NCBI GenBank assembly: GCA_016933275.1
Contig: JAFGBI010000199.1
Location: 1-64,000, forward strand
DNA: 64,000 bases
Direction of reading: 5' to 3'
Source: Polyangiaceae bacterium
GTDB lineage: Bacteria; Myxococcota_A; Polyangia; Polyangiales; Polyangiaceae
How positions within the stretch are numbered: the stretch's first letter is position 1; each line of letters starts with the position of its first letter. Of this stretch, positions 24,961 through 34,494 are shown in pieces. The notes below the pieces were generated by a model. That model worked only from the letters and a program-made list of their open reading frames with translations. It did no database searches and had not been told where the DNA came from. The translations under genes were made by a program, and so were the position numbers.

Positions 24961-26316
24961 GTGGCCGTCGTAAACCCGCTGTCGCGGGAGGTCGTCCTCA
25001 AGGTCGTCTACTACGGGCCAGGGCTCGGCGGGAAGACCTCGTCCTTGCAGCATGTCCACGCCCACACGCGTCCGGAGCATCGGGGCAAGATGGTGAGCCT
25101 CGCCACCCCCGTCGACCGCACGCTCTACTTCGACTACCTCCCGATCCGGATCCCCGCCGTGCGCGGGCTTGGCGTACGGCTCCAGCTCTTCACGGTGCCG
25201 GGTCAGGTCTATTACAACGCGACGCGCAAACTCGTGCTCACCGGGGCTGACGCGGTGGTGTTCGTCGCCGACTCACAGCGCGTTCGCCTCGAGTCGAACC
25301 TGGAGAGCCTCGACAACCTGCGCGAAAACCTCCGCGAGCATGGACGCGAGCTCGGTGAGATGCCCCATGTTCTCCAGTACAACAAACGCGATCTGCCCGA
25401 GACGGTGTCACTTGAGGAGCTCGATCGGGAGCTCAACGCGCACGGCGCCGTATCGCTCGGCACGGTCGCGACCAAGGGTGAAGGGGTCTTCGAGGCGCTC
25501 CAGGCGGTGACCGAGGCGATGCTGCGCGAGTTCGAGCGCCGCGCCCCGGCCGAGGCCCCTGCCGAGCAACGGGAGCTGATGCTGCCCGAGGGAGGGCTCG
25601 CCGAGGCGCTGCGGCTCGCTGATGGCGAGACAGGGCCGAGGAATCCCACGCCCGCGCCACCCCCGGTGCGTGGCGCGAGCGGGGCTCATGCTCTCGGTTT
25701 GCCATTGCGTGCCCCGGGCGAGCTTGCGGCTCGGGCCTTGGCGGATGGCGAGTCGATGGACACCGACGTCCAGGAGGCCACGCCCTTCGCCCTCGTTTCC
25801 GCACCGCAGAGGCCTGAGCCGATCTCCCCCGAGCTGCCCAGCCCCGAGCTGCCTAGCCCCGCGTCGCCGCACGCGCGGCCGCAGCTGGCGGGTGTCGATG
25901 CGCCTCCCCCGACCGGGAGGCCCGCCCCGCCGGAGACACGACCTGCGGGAGCGGCGGCCGGGCAGGTCCCTTCGCCAGCCGTGTTCGGGTTCCATGGCCT
26001 CTGGTCGCCCGCAGAGCGACCGCTCGCTGCCAGCGTGGAGGCCGCGATCGCCGCGGGGGACTATGGCGTGGCCCTGCTCGGGGTCGACCACCTCGTCACC
26101 CGGGCGCTGGCGGCGATCGCGGGCCAGCTCGGTGCGGGCGGGGACGCTCCTCGCGATCCCGCCGTCGTCGTGCTGCTGCTTGGCCTCGACGGACGCCGCT
26201 ACCTCGGCTTTCGAGGTCTGGTTCGCGACGTTCGTGGCGGGCGACAGATCGAGGAGCAGGAGGTGCTTCGAGCCTACGCCTTCGCCATCGAGATCCGCAT
26301 CGCCCGCTCGCTCTAG
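24961..26316 (+). CDS. MglA-like small GTPase with a long C-terminal extension
   Basis: A 451-residue protein. Residues 1 to about 195 are an MglA/Arf-like GTPase: P-loop GPGLGGKTSS (19-28), FTVPGQVYYNATRKLVLTGADA as the switch II region, VVFVADSQ and the guanine-specificity motif NKRD (about 141-144). A Pro-rich linker of about 150 residues follows. The C-terminus (about 340-451, from FGFHGLWSPAERPLAAS) is a compact domain with VVVLLLGLDGRRYLGF. MglA proteins control polarity of motility machines in Myxococcus; the extension suggests another output. Start choice is uncertain: GTG 24961 fits homologues, while TTG 24943 follows GGGGGGAG. The stop overlaps the convergent YfhO-like gene by 4 nt. 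Confidence 0.87.
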   Translation: MAVVNPLSREVVLKVVYYGPGLGGKTSSLQHVHAHTRPEHRGKMVSLATPVDRTLYFDYLPIRIPAVRGLGVRLQLFTVPGQVYYNATRKLVLTGADAVVFVADSQRVRLESNLESLDNLRENLREHGRELGEMPHVLQYNKRDLPETVSLEELDRELNAHGAVSLGTVATKGEGVFEALQAVTEAMLREFERRAPAEAPAEQRELMLPEGGLAEALRLADGETGPRNPTPAPPPVRGASGAHALGLPLRAPGELAARALADGESMDTDVQEATPFALVSAPQRPEPISPELPSPELPSPASPHARPQLAGVDAPPPTGRPAPPETRPAGAAAGQVPSPAVFGFHGLWSPAERPLAASVEAAIAAGDYGVALLGVDHLVTRALAAIAGQLGAGGDAPRDPAVVVLLLGLDGRRYLGFRGLVRDVRGGRQIEEQEVLRAYAFAIEIRIARSL

Positions 26317-28787
26317 ATCGCTCGCCTCGCCCGCTCGCGCCGCCCGACCAGGAAGAGGAGCAGGGAGCCGAGCAGGGTGACCCCCATCCCGGCGAAGCCG
26401 ATCGGCAGCGACGGCTCGCGGTAGCGCAGCAAGATCTCGTGTTCACCAGCGGGTGTCTCGAGGGCCATCACCAGGCCGTTGGCGCGTCGGAGGTCGGCCC
26501 CTCTCCCGTCCACGGTGGCGCGCCAGTTGTGGTGGTATCCCTCGTTCATCACCACCCATGCCGCACGCGCGAGCGAGCAGGATATCCGGAGGTCGTCGGT
26601 CGGCGGGGCCAGGAGCCGGCAGGAACCGGGATCCGTCGGCGGGAGCCCGGCCGGGGGCGCGAGGTTCGCTCCTTCCACCGCGACCAGCCACCCCTTGGTC
26701 ACCGCAGGCGCGCGGATCGCGTCGATCCCGGCGACGGCGTCGGGAACGGAGAAGGCGGCGCGCGCCGCGTACACGAACGGGAGCGCGTTCCGGTTCTCGT
26801 AGGCATCGGCCCAGCCCTCGGCGGTGTCATCGAGCGGTTCGAGCCCGGCGTCGGCGGGCAGCACGGTCCGGTCGGGAACCACGAGGAAGCGCACGCCGAA
26901 GACATCGAGGAGGCGGCGTTCCCAATCGGCGCCGTGCCGCCAGAGCAGGCTCTTGGTCTCGTCACCAGCCGCGGTGTACGCGTGTGTGTACTCGAGGCCG
27001 TGGATGACGCCGATGTTCCGGAACAGGCACTTCGTCCGCGCCGCCGCCTGCGCGGGCCCAGGCAAGGCATCGTAGTTCGTGGACCCCATGTGCTTCGACT
27101 TGTGGCGGACTCGTGGGACCTCGCCCGGAGGAGTTCGGGCGACGATCTCCCGCGCCAGCGCGGGCGCCGCATAGACGCTCGCCGGAGCCGTCTCGTATGC
27201 GCCGAGGTTGTTCCATGTGAGCTGGGCAGCGAGGGCCGCCGCGGCGGCCGCGCCGGCCCACCCCGACCGCACCAGGGTCGGCCGGCCCCGGCGAGCCGAT
27301 CGCACCGCGGCCAACCCGAGGCCGAACAACACCAGCAGCCCGAGCTCGCTCCCTGCGGCGCGCCGGACCGTGTCCACGGCCGTCAGCAGCCCGACGTCCG
27401 GACGCAGGGCGTGGAGGTGCCCCCCGATGGTTGGTGCCATCAGGAGCACGGCGGCGAGCGACCCGCAGAGGATGCCGAGCGCCGCCACGAACCAGCGCTG
27501 CCGCCGAGGCTCGACGCGCCAGGCATCCACGCCCGCGGCTCCGACCAGCGGCAACGTCACGGCGAGCAGGCCGAAATACTTGGCTGGGTAGCGGAACACG
27601 CTCACGCCAGGGATCACGCGAAAGTACGTGGCGAAGACGGGCAGGTGGCGGCCGAGGGCGAGGAGCAGGGCGATCGCCGTGAGCCCGAGCAACGCGAGGA
27701 CCCATCGACGGTGACGCCGCCGCGGGCACGCGCCTCCCAGGACTCCGAACAGCATGGCGAGCGAGCCGAGGTACGGCGTGGCCATCCAGGGCGTGCGCCG
27801 CAGGCCAGTCCCCCCGTCCTCCATGAAGTAGCCGAGGTAGCTCGCCGGCCGCAGCGGAGTCCCGAACAGCCACGGTATGAAGAGCTCGCACAGGCGCAGT
27901 GGGTGGAACGAGAAGCGCTGCGCCTCGGCGAGGTCGACCCCGGCGGCGCGCCGGGTCCGTGGCAGGTACTCCAACGTCGGCAGGAGTTGGGGCATGGCGA
28001 AGCAGGCGGCGATTCCGAGGCTCAGGAGCAACAGGAGGGCGCCACGGGACCTGCGGCGCCAGCCCCCCGGCTGCGCGAGAAGGAGCGCGACGACGAACCA
28101 TAGCGTGAGCATGGCACCCTGCGGCTCCCCCACCAGCACCTGGCAGCCAAACGCGAGCCCCGCCTCGGCCGCGCGGGCCAGCGTCCCCTCGCGGAGTGCA
28201 CGCTGCGCGAGGAGCGCCACCAGCGGGAGCCACGCCAGGCTCATCATGTAGTACGTGCCCCAGGTGAGGCTTACCATGTATCCGCCCAGCGCGAAGCCCA
28301 GCGCACTGAAGGAGGCAGCTGCCTTGCCGAGGTGGAGCGCTCGCGCGAGCCCCCAGGCGGCCCCCACCGCGAGCAGGAAGTGCGTCACCACGAAGACCCC
28401 GACGCACCATGGTGCTGGCAGGAGCAGGATCACGTTCGGCGGGTAGAGGACGCCCTGGTCGAGGCTGGCGAGGAAAGGCATCCCGAGATCTAGCTCGGGG
28501 AGCCACTCCGGAAGGTCCAGCGCGAGGAGTCGCTCCCGCAGCAGCAGCCGGCTCGGGTAGATGTACGTCTGCGCGTCCTTCAGGAAGAACACTCGCCCAG
28601 CGAAGACCACCGGCGCGAACCAGACGAGCACGAACAGGCCGAGGAGCGCGGGGAGCCGCCACGAGCGGGCGATCCGGGGTCGGCTTGGGCGGGGCCGCGC
28701 CCACCACGCTCGCCATCGGGCACGGCAACCGTGTCCGCCGCCATTCCCCGTCGCTCCACCGGTCGCGATCTGTTTGTCCTTCGTCAT
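26313..28787 (-). CDS. YfhO-like multi-span membrane protein
   Basis: An 824-residue protein with a basic N-terminus and about 11-12 hydrophobic spans in residues 60-520. YIYPSRLLLRERLLALDLPEW followed by LDLGMPFLASLDQGVLYPPN matches the conserved extracytoplasmic loop of the YfhO family, in which an Asp-rich first loop is thought to act in lipid-linked sugar transfer. A soluble domain lies near the C-terminus (about 600-790), with a last helix before the RRERARRAI tail (LPIGFAGMGVTLLGSLLLF). Members of the family glycosylate or modify envelope polymers. The start is set at MTKDKQIATGGATG. Confidence 0.83.
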   Translation of the reverse strand: MTKDKQIATGGATGNGGGHGCRARWRAWWARPRPSRPRIARSWRLPALLGLFVLVWFAPVVFAGRVFFLKDAQTYIYPSRLLLRERLLALDLPEWLPELDLGMPFLASLDQGVLYPPNVILLLPAPWCVGVFVVTHFLLAVGAAWGLARALHLGKAAASFSALGFALGGYMVSLTWGTYYMMSLAWLPLVALLAQRALREGTLARAAEAGLAFGCQVLVGEPQGAMLTLWFVVALLLAQPGGWRRRSRGALLLLLSLGIAACFAMPQLLPTLEYLPRTRRAAGVDLAEAQRFSFHPLRLCELFIPWLFGTPLRPASYLGYFMEDGGTGLRRTPWMATPYLGSLAMLFGVLGGACPRRRHRRWVLALLGLTAIALLLALGRHLPVFATYFRVIPGVSVFRYPAKYFGLLAVTLPLVGAAGVDAWRVEPRRQRWFVAALGILCGSLAAVLLMAPTIGGHLHALRPDVGLLTAVDTVRRAAGSELGLLVLFGLGLAAVRSARRGRPTLVRSGWAGAAAAAALAAQLTWNNLGAYETAPASVYAAPALAREIVARTPPGEVPRVRHKSKHMGSTNYDALPGPAQAAARTKCLFRNIGVIHGLEYTHAYTAAGDETKSLLWRHGADWERRLLDVFGVRFLVVPDRTVLPADAGLEPLDDTAEGWADAYENRNALPFVYAARAAFSVPDAVAGIDAIRAPAVTKGWLVAVEGANLAPPAGLPPTDPGSCRLLAPPTDDLRISCSLARAAWVVMNEGYHHNWRATVDGRGADLRRANGLVMALETPAGEHEILLRYREPSLPIGFAGMGVTLLGSLLLFLVGRRERARRAI

Positions 28788-28935
28788 CGCACCCGATCTG
28801 GATCCCCGCTGCCGTCGCCAGGAGGGAACGCCCCGGAGTGAACGGACGACCACCATGGAATCGAAGCCCATGCCCGCGGTGGCGGTCAAGTACCGCCGGT
28901 CGGTGCGTCCCGCAGGGACGAGCCGGGTGGTGACG

Positions 28936-30438
28936 TCAGCGCCGCGGGCCGCGCGCGTGGAAGAACCGGATGAACCTGCGCACCCAGAGCTCCAGCCCGT
29001 CTTCGTATGGGAACCAGAAGGCTCGCGAGTCGAGGAAGCGCGAGCGGGGGAGGGTCACCGTGCAGGTCTCCGCGTGCGCCCGCAGCCCCTCGATCCCATG
29101 CACTCGCCCCCAACCGCTGCCATGCAGGCCGCCGAAGGGCAACTCGGGCGAGGCATAGTGAGAAACCACGTCGCCGACCACGATGCTGCCCGCACGGAGC
29201 CGCTGCCCGAGCTCGTGCGCCCGTCGCCGACTCCTCGCGAAGACGTAGGCGGTCAGCGCGGGTGCCGAGTCGTTGGCGAGCGCGACCGCCTCGTCTTCGG
29301 TCGTCACGCGCACAATCGGCACGATGGGTCCGAAGATCTCTTCGCGCACGACCGCCATTGCCTGCGTGCACTCCGACAGGATCGTGGGCATGAAGAAGCG
29401 ACCGGGTCCCGGCCGGCGCTCGCCGCCGGTGCAGACGCGGGCGCCCCGAGCCACGGCATCGGCGACCAGCCGCTCGAGATGCGGGATCTGCCGGGGGTGG
29501 ATGAGCGGGCCGACATCCACCGTACCCTTCCCGCCACCCACCCGGAGACTCCGGGTAAGCTCGGTGACGCGGGCGACGAGGGCGTCGTGGATGCTCGTGT
29601 GAGCGTAGACGCGTTCGACCGCGATGCAGGCCTGTCCACAGTTGATGAAGCCTCCGAAGACGACGGCGCGTGCGGTGAGCTCGACGTCCGCGTCACCGCT
29701 CGCCAGAAGAGGGGCATTGCCGCCGAGCTCGAGCATGCACTCGACGAGCTCCTCCGCCGCCACGGTGGCGACGGCTCTCCCGGTCGCCGCCCCGCCCGTC
29801 AACGCCACCCGGTCGACCCCGGCCCGCACGAGGGCCTCGCCCACGGCGGCTCCCCCGGGGAGCACCTGGAAGAGATCCGGGTCGAGCCCCAAACCATCCC
29901 AGAGCGCCTTGGCGCGGAGCGCCACCAGGGGCGTATGCTCGCTCGGTTTTACCACGACCGCGGCTCCCGTCGCCAGGGCTGCGGTCGCATCGGCGATCGG
30001 GATGGCCAGCGGGAGATTGTACGGAGAAATCACCGCGACGACGCCCCGCGGACGGTAGTGGATCCACGCCGCGCGGTGCCACAGAAGGTGGGGACGGACA
30101 CGGCGCGGCGCGAGCGCGCCGGGCGCCTTCCGCTCGATCCAGGCCATGGCATCGACCAGGACCGTGAGCTCGTGCAGGAGCGCTTCCAGGCGTGGCTTGC
30201 CCGTCTCTCCGACCAGCACCTCGACGAGTTCGTCGGCGGCCGCGGCGATCGCATGGCGGAAGCGCCGGAGCTGCCGGCAGCGCTCACGGACGTCGAGAGA
30301 GCCCCAGGCGCGCTGGGCGGTGTGCGCTCGCGCGACGGCGTGGGCCACCTCGTCCGGAGTCGGCTCGGCGAGCTCGCGCAGGACCTCGTCGGTCGCCGGC
30401 GAACGCACGACGAGGGTGCGGCTCGACAGGGCGTTCAT
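28936..30438 (-). CDS. NAD(P)-dependent aldehyde dehydrogenase
   Basis: A 500-residue ALDH-superfamily enzyme. VVAVISPYNLPLAIPIADATAALATG is the cofactor-binding segment around the Asn. MLELGGNAPLL carries the general-base Glu, with Asn in place of the usual Lys after GG. FINCGQACIAVERVY carries the catalytic Cys (GQAC, about residue 286). EEIFGPIVPIVRV and LPFGGLHGSGWGR near the end are standard. The substrate is unknown. The ATG at 30438 overlaps the stop of the upstream lipoprotein gene as ATGA, and the YfhO-like gene follows after about 150 bp. Confidence 0.93.
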   Translation of the reverse strand: MNALSSRTLVVRSPATDEVLRELAEPTPDEVAHAVARAHTAQRAWGSLDVRERCRQLRRFRHAIAAAADELVEVLVGETGKPRLEALLHELTVLVDAMAWIERKAPGALAPRRVRPHLLWHRAAWIHYRPRGVVAVISPYNLPLAIPIADATAALATGAAVVVKPSEHTPLVALRAKALWDGLGLDPDLFQVLPGGAAVGEALVRAGVDRVALTGGAATGRAVATVAAEELVECMLELGGNAPLLASGDADVELTARAVVFGGFINCGQACIAVERVYAHTSIHDALVARVTELTRSLRVGGGKGTVDVGPLIHPRQIPHLERLVADAVARGARVCTGGERRPGPGRFFMPTILSECTQAMAVVREEIFGPIVPIVRVTTEDEAVALANDSAPALTAYVFARSRRRAHELGQRLRAGSIVVGDVVSHYASPELPFGGLHGSGWGRVHGIEGLRAHAETCTVTLPRSRFLDSRAFWFPYEDGLELWVRRFIRFFHARGPRR

Positions 30439-32090
30439 TCTTCGGCAGCGGGTGGCGTCTCCCCGCTGATCGACCCGCTTCCCGTCGCGGTGACACCGTC
30501 GATGGTGAGCCGACCCACCCACTCACCGGTGAAGGAAGTCGGCCGCGCACGCGGGTCCACCACCGCCGCGGCCGTGGCGCTAAGCTCGATGGACGAGTCG
30601 ACGGTGGAAGCTGCCGCCTCGGCGCGCTCCCAGAGCGCCTCCAGGGCCGAGCTGCAGACCCGCGCCGTGCAGGCGGGGTCGCAGGTTCGCATGGCGCCGA
30701 GCGCCCGGACCTGCAGGTCCTGCCCCAGGGCCGTGCAGTCGACCACCTGCGCGAGCGCGGTCCCGACGCTGTAGGTCTCGTGCTCGGCCAGCGCCACCTC
30801 CGTTCCGATCGCGGCCAGGTACGCCCCCGAAGCCCAGGGGACGTTGGCGCCGAGGAGGAGCTGATCTCCGGGCTCGGACTGCCACGACACGACCACGGTG
30901 CTCCCGAAGCCCGCGGTCTCTGCGGCGAAGCCAGCAAACATCGTGGGCAGGAGGTTCGCTTTCTCGTCCTCTCCGGGTTGGGGGCTGAGGGAGCCCTCGA
31001 GCCACGCGGATCCTTCGAGGTCGCGCACCCCGGTCGCGAGCCAATCCTCGACGGTGTTCCTGAGCAGCCGCGGGCCACCATGGGTGCCAGCGTAGCTCGC
31101 CAGCGCCCCATCCCAGCCACCGCTGTCTCGCGCCTCTGCGAAGTCCGCGTCCGGGACGCTGGAGGCTGCGATCTCGAGCATCGCGTCGAGCAGGGCGTCG
31201 AGATCGTCGGTCGACGACCCCAGTAGCGCGTTGGAGAAGGTGCCGATCCGATCAACGAGGAGGGTGGGCCAAGCCGGGGCCGCGGTCCTAAGATCGACGG
31301 TGAGCTCGAGCTCCACTCCGGTCATGCGCAGAGGGACGTCCGTCAACGGAACGGTGATGGTGCGGACTTCATTTCCTGTCAGCGGTGGGACGTCGAGGCA
31401 GCCACCCACCTTCTCCTCCCCACGAAGGGTCACCGCGAGCGCCCGCCCAGCCGGGATCTCGAGCGCCGGGTGGTAGCCGAATCCTGCCCGTTCCATGATG
31501 GATCCGTCAGCGGGGGGGGTCCCGGTGAGCGCGGCACAGGTGGTCGGCGGCGGGTGGGCGCTGGCCACCCAGAACTGGATCGGTCGCGATCCTCGGTATT
31601 CGGGGACGACGATCAACGTCCCTGGCGCGTTCGACGCCACGGAGACCTCGATCTCGGCCGCGGTCTGCGTACCCACCGACGCCCGGATCCGGAATGGCGT
31701 GTTGGTGACGTTGGTGGGCGCCGTGATCCCCACCGAGCAGGTTCCGTCGGGCTCGGTGGCGACCTCGGTGCTGTCGAGGGAGGCATCGAGCGCGTCGCCG
31801 AGGAGCGCGAAACGGACCCGATAGACCCCGGGCGGCTCGATCTTCACGTTGAGCTCGCGCGCCTCGCCCGGGGCCATCTCTAGCCCATCGACTGCGAACT
31901 CGACTCGGGTGGTTGGCGGTGCTGGCGCAGCCCCGCCGGCTCCGCCGACCGCCTCCTGGTCCATCCGGTGCGCAGGGTCACTGGTGCAGGCGATGGCGAG
32001 GGCGGTGAGGACAAAACCGCCCCCGCGCAGCACCAAGGAGGTGTTGCGCCGCGTGGCACCCGGCACCAAACCGGCGGCGAACCCTGACAC
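30435..32090 (-). CDS. Lipoprotein of unknown function
   Basis: A 551-residue protein with a signal peptide and lipobox (SLVLRGGGFVLTALAIACTS; Cys after about 34 residues). The mature N-terminus is a Gly/Ala/Pro linker, followed by beta-rich segments of about 80-100 residues each (VEFAVDGLEMAPGEARELNV; VGITAPTNVTNTPFRIRASVG) that look Ig- or cadherin-like. The second half has four or five Cys (CDPACTARVC). I recognise no family. It starts with GTG at 32090, is divergent from the pilR-like gene, and overlaps the aldehyde dehydrogenase gene by ATGA. It probably sits on the outer membrane or periplasmic face. Confidence 0.7.
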   Translation of the reverse strand: MSGFAAGLVPGATRRNTSLVLRGGGFVLTALAIACTSDPAHRMDQEAVGGAGGAAPAPPTTRVEFAVDGLEMAPGEARELNVKIEPPGVYRVRFALLGDALDASLDSTEVATEPDGTCSVGITAPTNVTNTPFRIRASVGTQTAAEIEVSVASNAPGTLIVVPEYRGSRPIQFWVASAHPPPTTCAALTGTPPADGSIMERAGFGYHPALEIPAGRALAVTLRGEEKVGGCLDVPPLTGNEVRTITVPLTDVPLRMTGVELELTVDLRTAAPAWPTLLVDRIGTFSNALLGSSTDDLDALLDAMLEIAASSVPDADFAEARDSGGWDGALASYAGTHGGPRLLRNTVEDWLATGVRDLEGSAWLEGSLSPQPGEDEKANLLPTMFAGFAAETAGFGSTVVVSWQSEPGDQLLLGANVPWASGAYLAAIGTEVALAEHETYSVGTALAQVVDCTALGQDLQVRALGAMRTCDPACTARVCSSALEALWERAEAAASTVDSSIELSATAAAVVDPRARPTSFTGEWVGRLTIDGVTATGSGSISGETPPAAEE

Positions 32091-32282
32091 TAGAGACCCT
32101 CTGAAGCGAAGCTTGAGTAGTTCAAGCGTAGGCGGCCAAGCTCGTGGCGCAAGGGATTGCTCGAACGAGCCCTCGGGCCGGGCGGCGGGGGGACGAAATC
32201 CAGTGGTTCGACGGGGGCCCGAGGGCTTGGGGGCGCGCCGTTTTCGCCTGCGCGTCGCGCCCGATGGTATTCTCGCCGCCGA

Positions 32283-33716
32283 ATGGCCTCCGCCTCGGTC
32301 ATCCCCTCCGCAACGAAGGTCCTGGTCGTGGACGACGAACCAGGGCTAAGGCAAATGCTCGGGATCCTGCTCCGCCGCCACGGCTACGACGTCATCGCCG
32401 TGGCCGGCTACGTTGCCGCGCGCGAGGCCATCGAGCAGGCCCCCCAACCCTTCCCGCTGGTGCTCACCGATCTGGCCATGCCCGATGGCTCGGGACTCGA
32501 TGTCCTCGCCGATGCCAAGCGCCGCGCCCCGGCGACCGAGGTGATCGTGATCACGGCGCATTCCACGGTGGAAAACGCGGTCGAGGCCGTGCGGGCGGGT
32601 GCCTACGACTTCGTCCGCAAGCCGTTCGAGACCTCGGAGCTTGTCACCCTCGTCGGCAAGGCGCTCGAGAAGCACGAAATCGTTCGGGAGATCCGGCGTT
32701 TGCGCGCTCAGATCGCCGCCTTGCCCGAGGTCGTCGGCCGTAGCCCGGCCATGCGGGCCGTGATGGATCTGGTCGCTCGCATCGCCCCGACTCGCACCAC
32801 CGTGCTCATCACGGGTGAGAGCGGCACCGGGAAGGAGCGGATCGCGCGCGCCATCCACGAGAGCTCGGAGCGGCGAGCCGCCCCGTTTCTGGTGGTAAAC
32901 TGTGGAGCGCTACCCGAAGCGTTGATGGAAAGCGAGCTCTTCGGGCACGAGAAGGGCGCGTTCACGGGGGCTTCGTCCCGCCACCTCGGGCTGTTTCGCG
33001 AGGCGGACGGGGGGACGTTGCTCCTCGACGAGGTCGGCGAGCTGCCGTTGGCGCTGCAGGTGAAGCTGCTGCGCGTCCTCCAGGAGCGGCGTGTCCGTCC
33101 CGTGGGCGCGACCCAGGAGGTCCCGGTCGATGTCCGGGTCCTCGCGGCCACGAACCGGGACGTGGCGGCCGCCGTCGCAGCCGGGACCTTGCGGCAGGAT
33201 CTCTATTATCGACTCAACGTGATCCAGATCGAGCTCCCGCCGCTCCGCGAACGCCGCGACGACATCCCCGCGCTCGCCGAACGGTTCATGCGGCGCTTCG
33301 CGGAGGAGATGGGCAAGGATGTGGTCGGGTTCACGCCCGACGCGGCACGCGCCCTGGCCTCTCATGACTACCCGGGCAACGTGCGCCAACTCGAGAACAC
33401 CGTCGAGCGGGCCGTGGCGCTGGCCGGGGCGCGAGCCATCGGACTCGGCGACCTGCCGCCCGAGGTCGCTGGCTCGGTGGGGGAGGCGAGCGCGTCGCTG
33501 CTCGAGCTGCCGGCGGATGGCTGTGATCTCGACGCGGTGCTCCATGAGGTGGAGCGCCGCCTGCTCGTCGCCGCGCTCGATCGTTCGGGCGGGGTGCGGA
33601 CGGCAGCCGCGCGCCTCCTCGGCGTGTCCTTTCGCTCGCTGCGCTACCGGTTGGGCAAACACTCCCTGGCCGAGGTGGTGGACGAGGATGCGAGCGACGA
33701 CCCGCCCTCGGCGTGA
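32283..33716 (+). CDS. NtrC-family sigma-54-dependent response regulator (PilR-like)
   Basis: A 477-residue regulator. The receiver domain begins VLVVDDEPGLRQML; the phospho-acceptor is D63 in LVLTDLAMPDGS and the conserved Lys lies in FVRKPFET (about 113). The AAA+ domain has Walker A GESGTGKE (178-185), the sigma-54 contact loop GAFTGAS (225-231), GGTLLLDEVGELPL (Walker B) and the arginine-finger region LRQDLYYRLNVIQIELPPLRERRDDI. The C-terminal Fis-type HTH is GGVRTAAARLLGVSFRSLRYRL. It lies directly upstream of four prepilin genes, so it probably controls them as PilR does pilA. No PilS-like kinase is visible in the window. The start has no strong ribosome-binding site. Confidence 0.9.
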   Translation: MASASVIPSATKVLVVDDEPGLRQMLGILLRRHGYDVIAVAGYVAAREAIEQAPQPFPLVLTDLAMPDGSGLDVLADAKRRAPATEVIVITAHSTVENAVEAVRAGAYDFVRKPFETSELVTLVGKALEKHEIVREIRRLRAQIAALPEVVGRSPAMRAVMDLVARIAPTRTTVLITGESGTGKERIARAIHESSERRAAPFLVVNCGALPEALMESELFGHEKGAFTGASSRHLGLFREADGGTLLLDEVGELPLALQVKLLRVLQERRVRPVGATQEVPVDVRVLAATNRDVAAAVAAGTLRQDLYYRLNVIQIELPPLRERRDDIPALAERFMRRFAEEMGKDVVGFTPDAARALASHDYPGNVRQLENTVERAVALAGARAIGLGDLPPEVAGSVGEASASLLELPADGCDLDAVLHEVERRLLVAALDRSGGVRTAAARLLGVSFRSLRYRLGKHSLAEVVDEDASDDPPSA

Positions 33717-33780
33717 CGACGCGGGGCGACCCGGTCGGTGTCGGGTGCGCGGGGAGGTGAAACGGTGTAGCCTTGGGACG

Positions 33781-34347
33781 ATGGTGGTTCGGCGAACGCG
33801 GCGCGGTTTCACCCTCACCGAGCTGATGGTGGTGGTTGCCATCGTTGGGATCCTGGCGGCGCTCGGAGTCGCCGGGATCCGCAGCCATCTTACCAAATCG
33901 CGCTCGGGCGAGGCGATGTCGATGATCCAGGCGATCCGCGCCGCGCAGGAGCGCTACCGCGCGGAGAGCGGCGCCTACCTCGATGTCTCGGGGACGGGAC
34001 TGAGCGACACCATCTGGTTCCCCGAGGGCCGCACGCCCGACGCATCGCGCGTGGCCTGGGGCGCGGCGGCGCCGACGGTGACCTCCAGCCGGTGGGCGCT
34101 CCTCGGCGTGCGGGCACCAGGGGAGGGGATTCGCTTCATCTACATGACGCGGGCTGGCCCGGCCGGGACGCTCGTAAACGACAAGGTGAGGTTCGCGAGG
34201 ACCGAGACGGCGACGGCCTTCACCACCGTCCCGACCCAGGACTGGTACGTCGTCGAGGCCCGCGGCGACACGGACGGCGACGGCGAGGAGATCTACTTCG
34301 TCGCCTCGAGCTTCAGTCCCGATCTCGTCACCCTCGGCAGCGACTGA
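33781..34347 (+). CDS. Type IV prepilin-like protein 1
   Basis: A 188-residue class III prepilin. The cleavage site is RRG-F, followed by FTLTELMVVVAIVGILAALG, with Glu at position +5 of the mature protein. This N-terminal helix assembles the filament and is processed by a PilD-type peptidase. The globular part ends in VVEARGDTDGDGEEIYFVASSF, carrying the DxDGDG motif shared by all four prepilins of this cluster. It starts with ATG at 33781 behind GGGACG, 64 nt after the pilR-like gene. It may be a minor pilin or a major pilin variant; the sequence does not decide this. Confidence 0.88.
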   Translation: MVVRRTRRGFTLTELMVVVAIVGILAALGVAGIRSHLTKSRSGEAMSMIQAIRAAQERYRAESGAYLDVSGTGLSDTIWFPEGRTPDASRVAWGAAAPTVTSSRWALLGVRAPGEGIRFIYMTRAGPAGTLVNDKVRFARTETATAFTTVPTQDWYVVEARGDTDGDGEEIYFVASSFSPDLVTLGSD

Positions 34348-34461
34348 GTCGAGCGTTCTGCCTACGTGGCCGTGGTGGGTTCGAGGCGGGTCAGGTGGTG
34401 GTGTGGGGTCGACCGTAGGTGACGCGAGTCGGATGCACGCCAGTCCCTGACAGCGCGATAT

Positions 34462-34490
34462 TTGTCACTCCTTCTGGCAGCCCTGACAAT
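34462..34490 (+). promoter_or_regulatory. Candidate sigma-70 promoter upstream of prepilin 2
   Basis: TTGTCA at 34462-34467 (five of six to consensus) and GACAAT at 34485-34490 (four of six) are separated by 17 bp, about 130 bp upstream of the prepilin 2 start. It lies in a 272-bp gap between two prepilin genes. A perfect 16-bp palindrome begins five bases after the -10 box. An inverted TGACA/TGTCA pair overlaps the -35 box. Confidence 0.35.
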
Positions 34491-34494
34491 TTGC

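Noticed and set aside
26313-26316. Overlap of the MglA-like and YfhO-like genes as an annotation error
   Set aside because: The 4-nt CTAG supplies TAG on both strands, so both stops are genuine and the overlap is only tail to tail.
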